This document shows, piece after piece, positions 23,721 through 34,300 of a stretch of DNA of 64,000 nt (position 1 is the stretch's first letter; every line of letters starts with the position of its first letter). Below the pieces are notes generated by a model. The model was not told the origin of the DNA and searched no databases. It saw only the letters and a program-made list of their open reading frames with translations. The position numbers were made by a program, and so were the translations under genes. The stretch is from Plectrocnemia conspersa (Eukaryota; Arthropoda; Insecta; Trichoptera; Polycentropodidae): assembly GCA_009617715.1 (NCBI GenBank), contig VTFK01000142.1, positions 62,001 to 126,000 on the forward strand. Direction: 5' to 3'.

Positions 23721-25900
23721 ATTAGAAGACCGATGACGATTTATACCTGAAGTGTTAGTTATTCAGCCGGGGACAACGATGGCCGCCAATTTGTCGGCAG
23801 ATGTCGTGTTAAGGAGGTCCCCGGCAAATCTAAATTGCAAATATGCGGTTGGGACCCGTCGGGCCACTCGGGAAAAGTCTCTACAATGAAGTGGAAGGGA
23901 AAGTCGAATCAGGGATGAATCAAATCCACGTGAAATCGACTTCCCTTTTTTCCTCTTAGTACCGGAATTAGTCTGTTTATGCGCTCGTTACGGGGACCTC
24001 TGAGGTCCCTGACGAGAATTCAAATCAACGAATAATGAACGTCAACAAATAAAAGTGAAGCGTTACTAATTACCGCCTCTCTCTCTCCTTATCCTTAATA
24101 TAAAATGTTTGAGTTGAAGTCAATGGCGTTAATTTTAAACTTGCCACGGTGGAGACGCAAGCTGATTCCGGACAGGGTGAGGGTGAGTCTTGGGACAGGG
24201 CTGCTCTATGGCGGCCCGCGAGCCAAGTGTGTCATCAATCTAAAATTCAACGTCGAATTTTAATTAATGACTTAAAAATGCATTAAAACTTCGAACTTTG
24301 CATTTTTTTATTTTTTTACTATGCTATTTACTTAGTTAAAGCTCTATTAACAAATTTTATTTGTGTCAGTATATTTGCAATCTAAATTATTTATCATTTC
24401 TTTAAAGTTATTTAGCACCACATTAAATAATTACTAGTTTACTTGGTTTTATTTTATGGAAAGTTGTTTGCTATTCTAGTCAAAATCACTGGTTTTTGAG
24501 TCAGAAAAAAAATTTAATTTACCACAATGTTAGCAAAGTAAGCCAATTCTGACTTGGCTTAAACTTATACAATACAGCTTAAAATATTATTTTGACCCTA
24601 ACTCTCTGCACTAGGCCCAAGCTAATCTATTTTAAAATCAGAATTTAACTTAACATAATACATATAATACGAATTAACCATACAAACCTTACTTAATGAA
24701 ATATAACCTAAATAACTTCATACATAAGATAATCTAAGTAAAATTAACTTACTATCTGCTTTAATTAACTACGTTCGAACTATATGTAAGTATGAGTTTT
24801 ATTGCAGTTATTTTGAGTCGGCTTTAAATTTATTTTGAGAACTGCATAACATTTCACAGTTATGTTTATTCATATCTTATTATTGAACCATTTTCTGGAA
24901 TACTATGTACAAATGCCATTTAATAATAATTTTTATATTGATTGCAAAAGCAATTTAATGGTATAAAATATAGTAGTATGTTTATAAAATATTTTTATAT
25001 ATGTTTATGAATGGCATCCAGATGTTTTAATTTAGGGGAAATGTGTGAAAACTTATGAAGAATTTTGTGTAAAATTTAAGACGAAAGCTTTATTACGATT
25101 TCTAATTTTTGCGAGGCAATTCGCCGCAACGTTTCGTGCACCTGACTGCAGCTAATGAATGAAGAAATCCGTCCCCCAGCCTCCCCTACTCTAAAACGTT
25201 ATTGGAAAATGTTCGCCAACAATGTCGGCTACACACCCCCACCACATAAACATACATCTTTATGTCTCCACTAAAAACTGGAAATCTTTATATTTACCAA
25301 AAGCAAAATAATTTATTTAGACGTCAAATGTGTGCTATATTAGGGTCAAGTATATACTATATAATTATTGAATAACCCATTATTAAGATTATTTGTAAAA
25401 TACATAAGGCTCAAATTACCAATATTGTTGCATATATAACACAAGATTTATTTTTCCAATAAAACATTTTATTTTAATGTACAAAAGCGACCGATTTCTT
25501 ACCCCTAACCTTCATTTCGATCAAAACCTTTCTCACCCCCAATCCAGCCTCTTTTTCCTCCTGCTTCAATTCTCGAACCCTCCCCGATCGATGATAATTA
25601 ATTATTTTTGACATTATCGCTGTAAAATCCGTCTGTTTTCTTTTGCTAATTCATGGACTTGGATAGGGGAGCCGAATTGTGAAAAAAAATCAGAAAAAAT
25701 GTTAAGTTGCATTTGCATTCATGATTTCTGACCCTCTAGAAAAAAGCGTCTTTCACGATTTTTTTTTCAATTAACGAGGGACGACGGTGATGTAGCTAAA
25801 AAATCGCAGTCGACGTTTGATACTTTTCATTACGCCATATTGGTTTAAGCACCGAAAGTGACAGACCCTTCTACTGCCTTAAGACTTAAAATAATTTTAT
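23721..25900. other. Intergenic, with GC islands at 23760-24250, 25080-25260 and 25480-25870
   Basis: Three islands separated by AT-rich DNA. The first includes CGGGGACCTCTGAGGTCCCTG, an imperfect palindrome at about 23993-24013. No coding family or splice-flanked frame was recognised. Confidence 0.35.
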
Positions 25901-27190
25901 TTACTCTAAATCTAAGCAATATATCTATCGTTATTTAAGCTATAGTATGCTTGCCTCATAATAAATGCTTAAAGCAAAAACATAAATACTATATAAGCTG
26001 TCACAAAGTGTCGCAATTGACTTTTTATATATGTTTAATGCATAGGTAAAGCATGTAGGCTACAATAAAGTCAAAACTCAAATAAATTATAAAATATCTA
26101 AATATACTTTAAATATGTTTATTCTATTTATTGTTTTTTTATATAACATAGACAAATTATTTTTAAGAGTAATAATATAAATAGATCCATATATAATGTT
26201 CGAAGTTAATTTAATTAATGTATTGTATATATTTTTTTTTTTTTCAATAATGTATTTATATAATAACATACTGTCTAGTTTTATCATATACAACATTTTT
26301 TATAAGTGTTTTTAAAAATCCAAAATTATATAATACTAATACCTTTAGAATTATATTATACTATGTATAATAAATAACCCTAACTTATTGTTGGCAAAAA
26401 TATTAAAAACTTTTATATTTTCTCATGTACGATATGTTACAATAATCTGGACATAATTATATTAATAATGTATCTATTCATCTATAACGTCATTGTCGTT
26501 TTCAGTATTATTAAAAATGGCGTCTCATTGTGTTATAAGGTATGGAATCCTCGGGGTAAACAAATTAATACCGCAGTCGGGACTAATCACTTGTAATGGG
26601 ACGCGGGCCGCGATAAGCCACCCCTGGCCGATATTATTACCCCTGTAACGGCGTAATGGCTGTAAACGAATAAATGTCTTTAAGTCGTTACCGAGTCTCT
26701 GGCAGACGAGCTAATGTGACGGCTTAAGGGCTAACCGTTTTCGGTGGAGACGTGCATTGAAAGGGTTAAGTCCCTTAAGTTCTTCGTATTCGTTATTCCT
26801 CGACATTAATGGTCGTGACCTTCCTTTATCTTATCTCCTATGTCCTTTTATTTAAATCTAAAAGGAGAGCTTCCTCTATATTTTAGCTAGTTACAAACTT
26901 ACTTTCTCAAGCACATTCATCTATCTATGCTTCAAAGTTTCTTAATGATTATTAAATGATTTTTTACTGTCAGATGTATTCGGAACATATTTTAAAACCA
27001 TTGATTCGTTCTTTTCTAATTTGTAATGCTTCTTTTTTTTGTAAATATATTTTTTATAGAATCTACAAAAAGGAGTCTATTTATAAGATTTCTAAAATTA
27101 TTGTTAATTTCCTTTTAAAAAAAATATTTTAAATGAACACAATTTTATTGCATTAAATGTTTACACCCCTGAAAACCAAAATTAAAGAAA
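25901..27190. other. AT-rich DNA with GC island at 26520-26830
   Basis: The island starts abruptly after ATTAAAAATGGCG and is CpG-rich (GGGACGCGGGCCGCGATAAG). No frame with family resemblance. Confidence 0.35.
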
Positions 27191-27269
27191 GGCAAAATAT
27201 GAGCCTCGTTGGTTTGATACATTTTTTTCCAATATCCCGATCATGTTGTTAAACATTGTTCCAAAAAAG

Positions 27270-27862
27270 TATATTTAAAACATGGTGAAAAGTTATTGGG
27301 ATGCTTTTTATTCAGTATAAAAAGTTGAGAAAGAAAACGCCGATCGCCATGTCAATTGAAGAAGACTTAAACAATGCATTATTGAACCAACAGAATATTA
27401 CGACCGTGAAAAAAAAATATACAACTTACAAAAAGAGTTTCAGATTTTAGATTTAATTGACTTTGACTCTAGATCTTTTGTATAAATCATTGTTTATAAT
27501 TATGCCAACATCAACAGAAAGCGAGTGAGTATTTTCTACGGCCGGAATATTTATCACGTAAACTGAGAATATCTGATTCGTCCTGAAATACCTTGGGGTT
27601 CTTAAAAACTTATTTTGTCCTACAAATGTAAAACATCGTATTTTTTAAGCTCAAATCGATATAATAATTTCGTTGCAAAAAATGTATTATGCATATTTAA
27701 TAAATAAATATTTAATAAAATATTTTTACCTATGTTTTTCAACATATTTTATAAGTTAAAATAAAAAATAATTAAAGTCTCGCTTCTTTAAAAATTTAAA
27801 CTTCAAAAATTTGTGTCTTGAGTTCCGAAAATTGAAAAAACTTGAGACTTCAAAATCCCTGG
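27270..27862 (+). pseudogene. hAT transposase remnant, C-terminal dimerisation domain
   Basis: At 27502 the + strand reads MPTSTESE, a stop, then VFSTAGIFIT. After a frameshift it reads RKLRISDSS, a stop and NTLGFLKTYF, ending near 27620. The order PSTESERVFSTAG ... LVFLK marks the hATC domain. Downstream, GAGACTTCAAAATCCCTG (ending about 27861) reads on the other strand as CAGGGATTTTGAAGTCTC, which has the form of a hAT terminal repeat. No matching left end was found. Confidence 0.65.
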
Positions 27863-27954
27863 TGTGAATACAGCATCTAATTTGTCTACACAAAAATAAA
27901 CCAAAATCCTTCAAATGTGCCACATTATTCTTATCATATATTTTTTTCTTTCAG

Positions 27955-27998
27955 AATCGTCCTACCTGGTGAGAGAGCTAAATGCCGGAATGTCAAAG
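27955..27998 (+). CDS. Candidate internal exon of an unidentified gene (44 nt)
   Basis: A strong acceptor (TATATTTTTTTCTTTCAG) precedes the segment and GTGGGT follows it. One frame is open as a normal internal exon: two bases, then codons reading SSYLVRELNAGMSK, ending in phase 0. A stronger donor (CTG/GTGAGA) lies inside at 27969 and would give a 14-nt exon instead. It sits at the edge of a GC-richer island (27950-28340). The peptide is not recognised. Its phase would join correctly to 57239-57309. Splice-like sites occur by chance, so this stays a candidate. Confidence 0.3.
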
Positions 27999-28789
27999 GT
28001 GGGTGTTTTGGATGATGATTTTGATTTACCGTCGTAATGTGTCGTTTAATGTGCATGCGCTCGCTCCTTCGAGCCTTTTGACGCCTTGCAGCCGGTGATT
28101 GAAGACACGCAATCTTCGCATTACGTATTATAGTATGTGTTGTACTATGTCCCGCTAAAAACATTAGGGTTTATTGCAAACGGGGGTATTGTGACGTAAT
28201 GGGTTTTACGGTTTCGGTGACACTCGCGCCGGGAGGAGATCGCGTGACCGCGGCCCGGACCGGGACCGCGACCCTTTATTTAATCGATACGCCACCCCTG
28301 AACGCGAGAATCGCTCGCCAAACGCACACGAGATCGTCCTTTGTCTAGCCGTAAATTATTCATTTCTTATTTCGTATTGATTGAAATATTTTAGTGCTTA
28401 CTTTTACAAGTCATTTGGTGAATGCTTATGTATGATCTGCCCTGTAAGATTTATATATTCGCCCAATTCAATTCTACAGTATTATATTATATATACCGAA
28501 TAGCTAAGAAGTTAAGAATGAATTTACACTATTGCTGGAAGATAATTATTGCCGGGCTCTAATGATTATAATAAATAAAATGGCATATCTACGAATTATG
28601 ATACGCACGTGCCCGATCGGATTGCATGTGGATAATCGTTTTAAAATTTTGTAGATTTTAATTTATTAAATAATTTTATTTTCTGTATGGAGACGAGTGG
28701 GCGTGCGCGTTGATATAAAATCTGCTCTCTCTGCCTTTTATGAGGCGCTATATTGTGCATTCGACCAGATCTATACTTGAAAGCGTACT
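27999..28789. other. GC island (to about 28340) and AT-rich DNA
   Basis: The island contains GACCGCGGCCCGGACCGGGACCGCG-type sequence near 28240 and no recognised coding frame. From 28350 the DNA is AT-rich up to the LINE copy. Confidence 0.35.
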
Positions 28790-29769
28790 CGAGTGTTTGA
28801 CGTTCCATTATTTAAGTCTGCAAAAATTATTTTATTGTCAAGAATACGTCTGTTCTCGAAAAATTTCTGTCATAAAAAGCACTTGTGAAGTGTTTGATGA
28901 TATCTTGCCATCGCAAAATTACAAAAGTTGCCATAACCAAATTATCAATGATCCTAAAACATTCTGTAAAGTCATTAATACTAATGCGCTGATAATTTAA
29001 CGCTGAAAATTGGACGGTTCACAAAATATTGCTTTGAGCAATATTTTCGCTCTGTTTTTGAGGATTTTTTACGCCTTTCGCTTAGTCGCTTTTATTTTAT
29101 TGTACTTTATCTTTAGTATTAACCATTGAGGAGTTGAAAAAGCGTTTTTCTGGGTCTGATTTAATTCCCGATTTAATTTTGAAGGGTTTCAATTTCAATC
29201 TCACTACTTCTATAAAAGGTATTTTTGATCTGATTTTTTTCTAATACATCATCATTTCCTGATTTTTTAAAATGCACGAAAGTCCTATTTATAAAATGTG
29301 TAACAAATCTTGCATAATAAACCATTCACAGTTTTGTAAGTTCTTGCTAAATTATTTAAAATAAATATTCATAGATACGTTTAATCATTTTTGGCAATTT
29401 TTATTGTGTTTTGTCCCACCCGTTACACTGTTACTAACCTTCTGTTTTTCACCATTACAGTGAGAGAATCTCTTGGTGTGTAGTTTTTTCGATTTATTTG
29501 AGCAATCGTAAACAGTTCGTAACCTATGGCAATCAATTATCTTAAGAGTATTTTACCCCTTCGGACGTTTCTCTATATCTCTAGTGCAACCTGGGCTTTC
29601 TGTTTCTATACATTATTTATTAATGACATAAATATGATAATTACAAATTAAAGTTTTTTTATATGAAGATGATTTAAAATTGTGTTAATGCATTCGATCT
29701 GTTGCGAACTCCTACTCACTACAAAATGATTAAGATTTTCTATTAAGAGAAACTTCCGTCAACCATTTG

Positions 29770-30596
29770 TAGAGTCTCCAATTCGAGTAATCGAGTACTC
29801 GATACTCGAGTATTTTTGTCTATTTTTGTTTTAATCGAGTATTTTTGAAAATTTCGATTAATACTCGAAATTAAAAAATTTTGAAATATTTCAGAAACAA
29901 AAAAAACTTTAACTCGGTCCGGTAAAGGTTAACATCTTTTTTATTTGGCGTTTATGCCCGAAGAAGATAGAGCTGTTACTATCAAAATTTTTTGTAGTTC
30001 CAAGTTGCATAGTTCCGGCTATGTTCTGTATGACGGACTTTTTGTGTTTTCTGTTCGACAGTCCCACTACAAAATGCAATGAACAATAAGGTTATCATTA
30101 AAAAAAATTTTTAGGTCTATGCACCATGTTGCAATTGTTTATACTAATCCCTCAAAAAGGCCATTAAAACAATTGTGTCATTTTATAAATCTCTTTTCGC
30201 CATCAGATTAGATTACAAATACGATCTTGAATGGGAAAATTCTAGCATTAAAAAAATAGAATATTTATTTGTTAAAAAAAAATCTATTCAAAATTCAAAA
30301 TTTTTTTCAATAGTCTAATCGTTAGGAATGTAAGTGAAAGAAAAAAAAATTGTATATCTATAAAAAAAGCGAACAGATATAAATTAGAAGTTAATTCTCA
30401 ACAGCAATGGAAGGGTTTTTCCATAACAGGAATAATAAAACCAAAGGTTAAGACTTTTTTGCATTTGTTTTAAAAAGTTTGTTCGTGAAGTTAAAAAAAT
30501 AAGTAAAATTAACATATTCGCTATTTTGGTACATTTGGTAAATACTCGAAAGTACTCTTTGGCAAAATTTTAATATTCGAGTAATTGGAGACTCTA
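29770..30596. mobile_element. Non-autonomous hAT transposon with perfect 8-bp target duplication
   Basis: The element is bounded by TAGAGTCTCCAATT and its exact complement AATTGGAGACTCTA, and flanked on both sides by ACCATTTG (29762-29769 and 30597-30604). An 8-bp duplication and TAGAG-type ends define hAT transposons. Just inside the left end are several TACTCGA/TCGAGTA words (29783-29815), likely transposase binding sites, with one or two near the right end. No transposase frame is present, so it depended on a transposase from elsewhere. It interrupts the LINE copy at the position equal to about 39381. Confidence 0.85.
30150..30340 (+). repeat. LINE family A segment carried inside the hAT element
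   Basis: This internal part of the hAT element aligns with 30620-30778 outside it: AAAAAGGCCAT, TTGTGTCATTTTAT, CGCCATCAGATTAG, ACGATCT-GAATGGGA and TCTAATCGTTAG occur in both in the same order. Both share bases that differ from the better copy at 39410-39500 (ATCAGATTAG against ATCAGCTTAT), so they are close relatives. Confidence 0.6.
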
Positions 30597-31139
30597 ACCA
30601 TTTGCCCTTTAGTATCGAAAAAGGCCATATTGTGTCATTTTATTGATCTTCTTCGCCATCAGATTAGTACTACGATCTGAATGGGAACATTTTAGCAAAA
30701 AATACTTCTATTTAAGATCTCAAAATCAATTTTTATTCTCTCTAATCGTTAGCAATGTCTGTGAAATTCAAGATGCTCAGCTTTGTTAAGAGGGATTATT
30801 TGGTTATTATCCATTATTGTAACCCAAATACGCCTTTTTCTAAATTTGGTTCTTTTTGGAGCGTTAGAATATGATTCGCTGAATTGTTTTATGTCGCTAA
30901 GCATTTTTTTACACCACTGAAGTTTTTGTTGACAATTAAACTATTCGTGAGGAATTTTAGCTAGGGGTTTCGGAACGTCTTCAAGAATCCTTTTGGAAGC
31001 TTATTAGAGCCAGAACATCTATACTAATCAACCCATCTATGGTTGTCGCTTCTCAATACGCTGACATTGCACATTGATCTATTAAATATTAGCTACAGTT
31101 CATATCATATAATTTTAATATTTTATTCCATATTATATT

Positions 31140-32035
31140 ATTTTTTACCCATCCTCTGATTAACGCGGTCAAGATTTTTTTTTTGTAAATATATTTTTTT
31201 TAGATAAGCCATAAGTGGTTGCAAAATATATTGTTGTTATATCCAGAAATAATGAATTTTATCAAATTATTAATTTGCCAAACTCATTCGGAAGAGAAAG
31301 GTTTGAAAACTTAAATATTAATGATATCGAAGAATTGTTTACCGGAGAGGAATTAGTTAGCCAGATTTTAATATCTGAATCAGATCATCTCAGTGAATCT
31401 GTCAAACTATCATTATTTACTGAAAATACATATGGAGCTCTTCATTTGGTCAGAAAATTGGAAAAGATTGTTTTAAAAATTGATTAAAATATGGAACGTG
31501 CTTACGAATTCCAAAGAGACCTGTGAAATACTTATGAAGAGCACAATATGAAGAAATATGCAAAGAATTTACGAAAAAAAAAAAACAATCAAAGATCACG
31601 GATTTTTTAATAATAAAAAAACTACTTAATATTACATGGATATTTCCGCTAACTGTGGAATTGAACTGACCAGTTCTTCTAATGATGATGATAGCGATTT
31701 CGAACCATTATGAAAAAAATGCTTAGAATATAATAAGACATATAAATTTTAGTTTTGTTCCTAGTTTTAAAAACTATAATATTTGGTGTTTTATAAAAGT
31801 TTTAATAATAAAAATACTCATGACGTATTACATGTACCTACTAAAATTTTAAATAAATATATTTTTATATAACTGTATCTTTTTGCGCAGATTTTTTGGA
31901 ACGCATCTTTAAATTTAAGTTGAAATCAATAATTTACGTGGTTTTTTATATAATGAAACATCTTATTATTTTGTTTGCGTTCCTTGCCTTTTTGCGCGGT
32001 TTCTATTAACACGGGGTTTGTGAAAAACATATTCA
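31140..32035 (+). mobile_element. Tigger/pogo-like transposon remnant
   Basis: A 90-codon frame (31215-31487, VAKYIVVISRNNEF, NINDIEELFTGEELVSQIL) is followed by decayed codons and KKKKQSKITDFF near 31572-31608. The order DI-ELL-EL followed by a basic stretch and ITDFF matches the C-terminus of Tigger/jerky-type transposases. Possible degenerate ends are CCTCTGATTAACGCGG (31153) and, inverted, CCCCGTGTTAATAGAAACCGCG (near 31996-32017). The DDE domain is missing. It sits in the 3' untranslated part of the LINE copy. Confidence 0.5.
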
Positions 32036-32105
32036 CCGCACAATTTGGAGCATGGGTGTATTATGACGTGACGCATTGGAGTAATCTGTTTATTTTACGA
32101 AGTCC

Positions 32106-34056
32106 TTATTTAATTTAATTTAATTTTCTTAGCTTGTATTACTTTTTGGACAAATCTGACGCACAATATCGTAGTTAAAATAATTACGCAGCCTGGCAGA
32201 AACTGTGTTAAGCCAAGGGCGAAGGTAAACTGATCTTCTTAAGTGTCTGGAGTAATTAAGCTTTATTAAATTTAAATACATTGCATTTTTCAGATAAATA
32301 TTTTAGTCGTATAGTACGCTGATTAGATATGCTAATAAAATATAAAAGGCCTTCGAAGGATAGCTGTTAATTATAATGTCGATGGCAAAAGCTATATTTG
32401 GATAAAAGTTAAAATTTTCGTTTATTTTTAATCTAATTTTTTGTAAAAGTTTTTTATACACATGTATGTATGCATTATATGTATTTAAGTACGTTTTGCG
32501 CGTACGGCTTTAATGTACTTATTTGCTAAAAAGAGCGCCATTGACTTTTTGAAAACTTTTAATGACAAGCTTTACATTTTCACATGGCCGTATGGCTCTC
32601 TCTTTTTCCCAGCGACTTTTATATATATTTTTTGTTCCCCATTTCACATTAATTATGGCGGCCTCGTCGGGAAAAAATAAATTTAAGAGGATTTCCCTTT
32701 TTGCCTGGCTGAGTTCTATATCGGCCGCTTTTAAAATTCCGCTCGGAGTTACGCACGTTCGACTTCACCGATTATACCAATAAACTGACATCATTAGCTT
32801 CTATGCGAGAAACAAAGCTTTGCTTAACTTCTTCGCTCGTTACCGACTTGGTGTTTGACTTTTTTCCAAAGGATTCGATGAGGACTTATTCTTGAAAAAA
32901 CTTTTCAATAAATTGGAATCAAATAAATTAAACTAATATAAAGAATACAAAATGTCTGATAAACATATATACATAAACATCGAACAACGTGCTTAATTTA
33001 TACAATACAGCGTCTATTTGTCCCAGCGATGAAAGCAACTACGAGGAATATTTGTAAAGTAAAGATACAAAGTTCATAATATATTTCTAAAGCATTTTAT
33101 GTATGATTGACTTACGCTTTTTATTCATCTCTTATTTATTATGAAACCTAATGAATCGGCAAGAAACTCAATGCCTAAAAACAAGTTTCCTGATAGTCTA
33201 ATCTTTCGTTAACCAAATATCTTTTAAACCTATATTTTAATTTGGAAATTTCTGCATCCTAAACATCACTTCTTTCTGCATTGGATTTATAGCACAATTG
33301 TCTACCAAGATTTCTTAATTTATAGCAAACTAATAAATGTAAATAAAAATAGATTAAGTAGAACATTCAATTATGGCGGCGAAAACAGTGTTTCCAACGT
33401 ATGCGTCATTAGAATCGGAAACGTACGCCAGCAACAATGGCGCCGCTAATGCTGCCGCACAATAACAAGTCTCGGGCCGCTCTGTTTTATTCGGAAATAA
33501 TAGAGGATTTGTATGGAAATGCGGTTTTCCCACAAGATTTCGTCCCCGGCAACTTGGTTGATTGCGTTAGAAGGACTCTGCGTGTCACGGAGGGCGGATT
33601 TGCCGTCACGTACGGTGGCCCCGACCGAAACGGGGGGACCCGGTGCTATGCCCCCCCGCCCATCTACACCGCGACTAATTATGTTTTGAAGGACGCGCGC
33701 GCCTAATCCCTCGGCTATTGGTTATCAATTTACGCTGATACACTGATTAACCTGCCCGAATGTATTATCAACCCAGCTCTGGTTTGGGGTACAATGATAC
33801 TATGTTAATTTTTGTATAAATGTGTATTTACCCATTAATTTATCGTAGAGCATTCCAAGCCTTCCAAAGTTCCCTTATGCGTATATTTACCCTTAACTAG
33901 TGGGTCAGTTATACAATTTAAAATTAAACATAAAAACAGATTATTGTGTTATTTTAAGACCATAAAAATAAGTTATTTTTTACGTTGCTTGAGGTTAAAA
34001 ATCATTGTTTACTTTAGTAGGCAGTTAAACATATTTTTTATATAATAGTATATTAT
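32106..34056. other. Intergenic, with GC islands at about 32480-32800 and 33360-33720
   Basis: The second island holds an 89-codon frame (33437-33706; reads through FPQDFVPGNLVDCVRRTLRV) with fairly balanced codons. It has no recognised domain, no clear splice sites and no known relatives that I can name. I treat it as unproven. The rest is AT-rich. Confidence 0.3.
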
Positions 34057-34300
34057 TCAGTAATGAAAAATTATATTACTACGCTCGACAGCAGAAACAC
34101 CATATTTGGTGCGCACTGTACGATGTCTCTGCGGATGCGTATTATTAATTAGAGTATGCGTTGTGCAAAAACGATCCATGATTATTTGAATAACTTGCTC
34201 TGGTGGACGTTTAGTAGCGCACGATAAGTTTCGCGAACTGAACCGCGATTTTCGAAACAAATTTTCACAACTTGCAAGCGTGGTTCTTGCGTAAGTCTAT
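34057..34300 (-). pseudogene. Mariner-like transposase remnant, N-terminal part
   Basis: The minus strand reads RLQVVKICFENRGSVRETYR then, in another frame, KRPPEQVIQIIMDRFCTTHT and NTHPQRHRTVRTKYGVSAVE. This is the helix-turn-helix and linker of the same mariner subgroup whose C-terminal half lies at 22070-22600. It is frameshifted and ends before any DDE sequence. Confidence 0.6.

Larger units (their letters stand above)
28790..32105 (+). mobile_element. LINE family A copy, decayed and split by two DNA transposons
   Basis: Non-LTR retrotransposon ORF2 read in pieces: the endonuclease-RT linker (IINDPKTFCKVIN, ending at 29000), then IEELKKRFSGSDLIPDLILK near 29127, then RT segments from about 29410 to 29760 that align with 38480-39370. 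After the hAT insertion it continues with the C-terminal region (30605-31120; EYDSLN-, LYVAKHF-type blocks). After the Tigger-like insertion it ends in GTGACGCATTGGAGTAATCTG (about 32076-32096), a decayed form of the family's 3' stem-loop. Many stops and indels show it is a dead copy. Confidence 0.7.
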
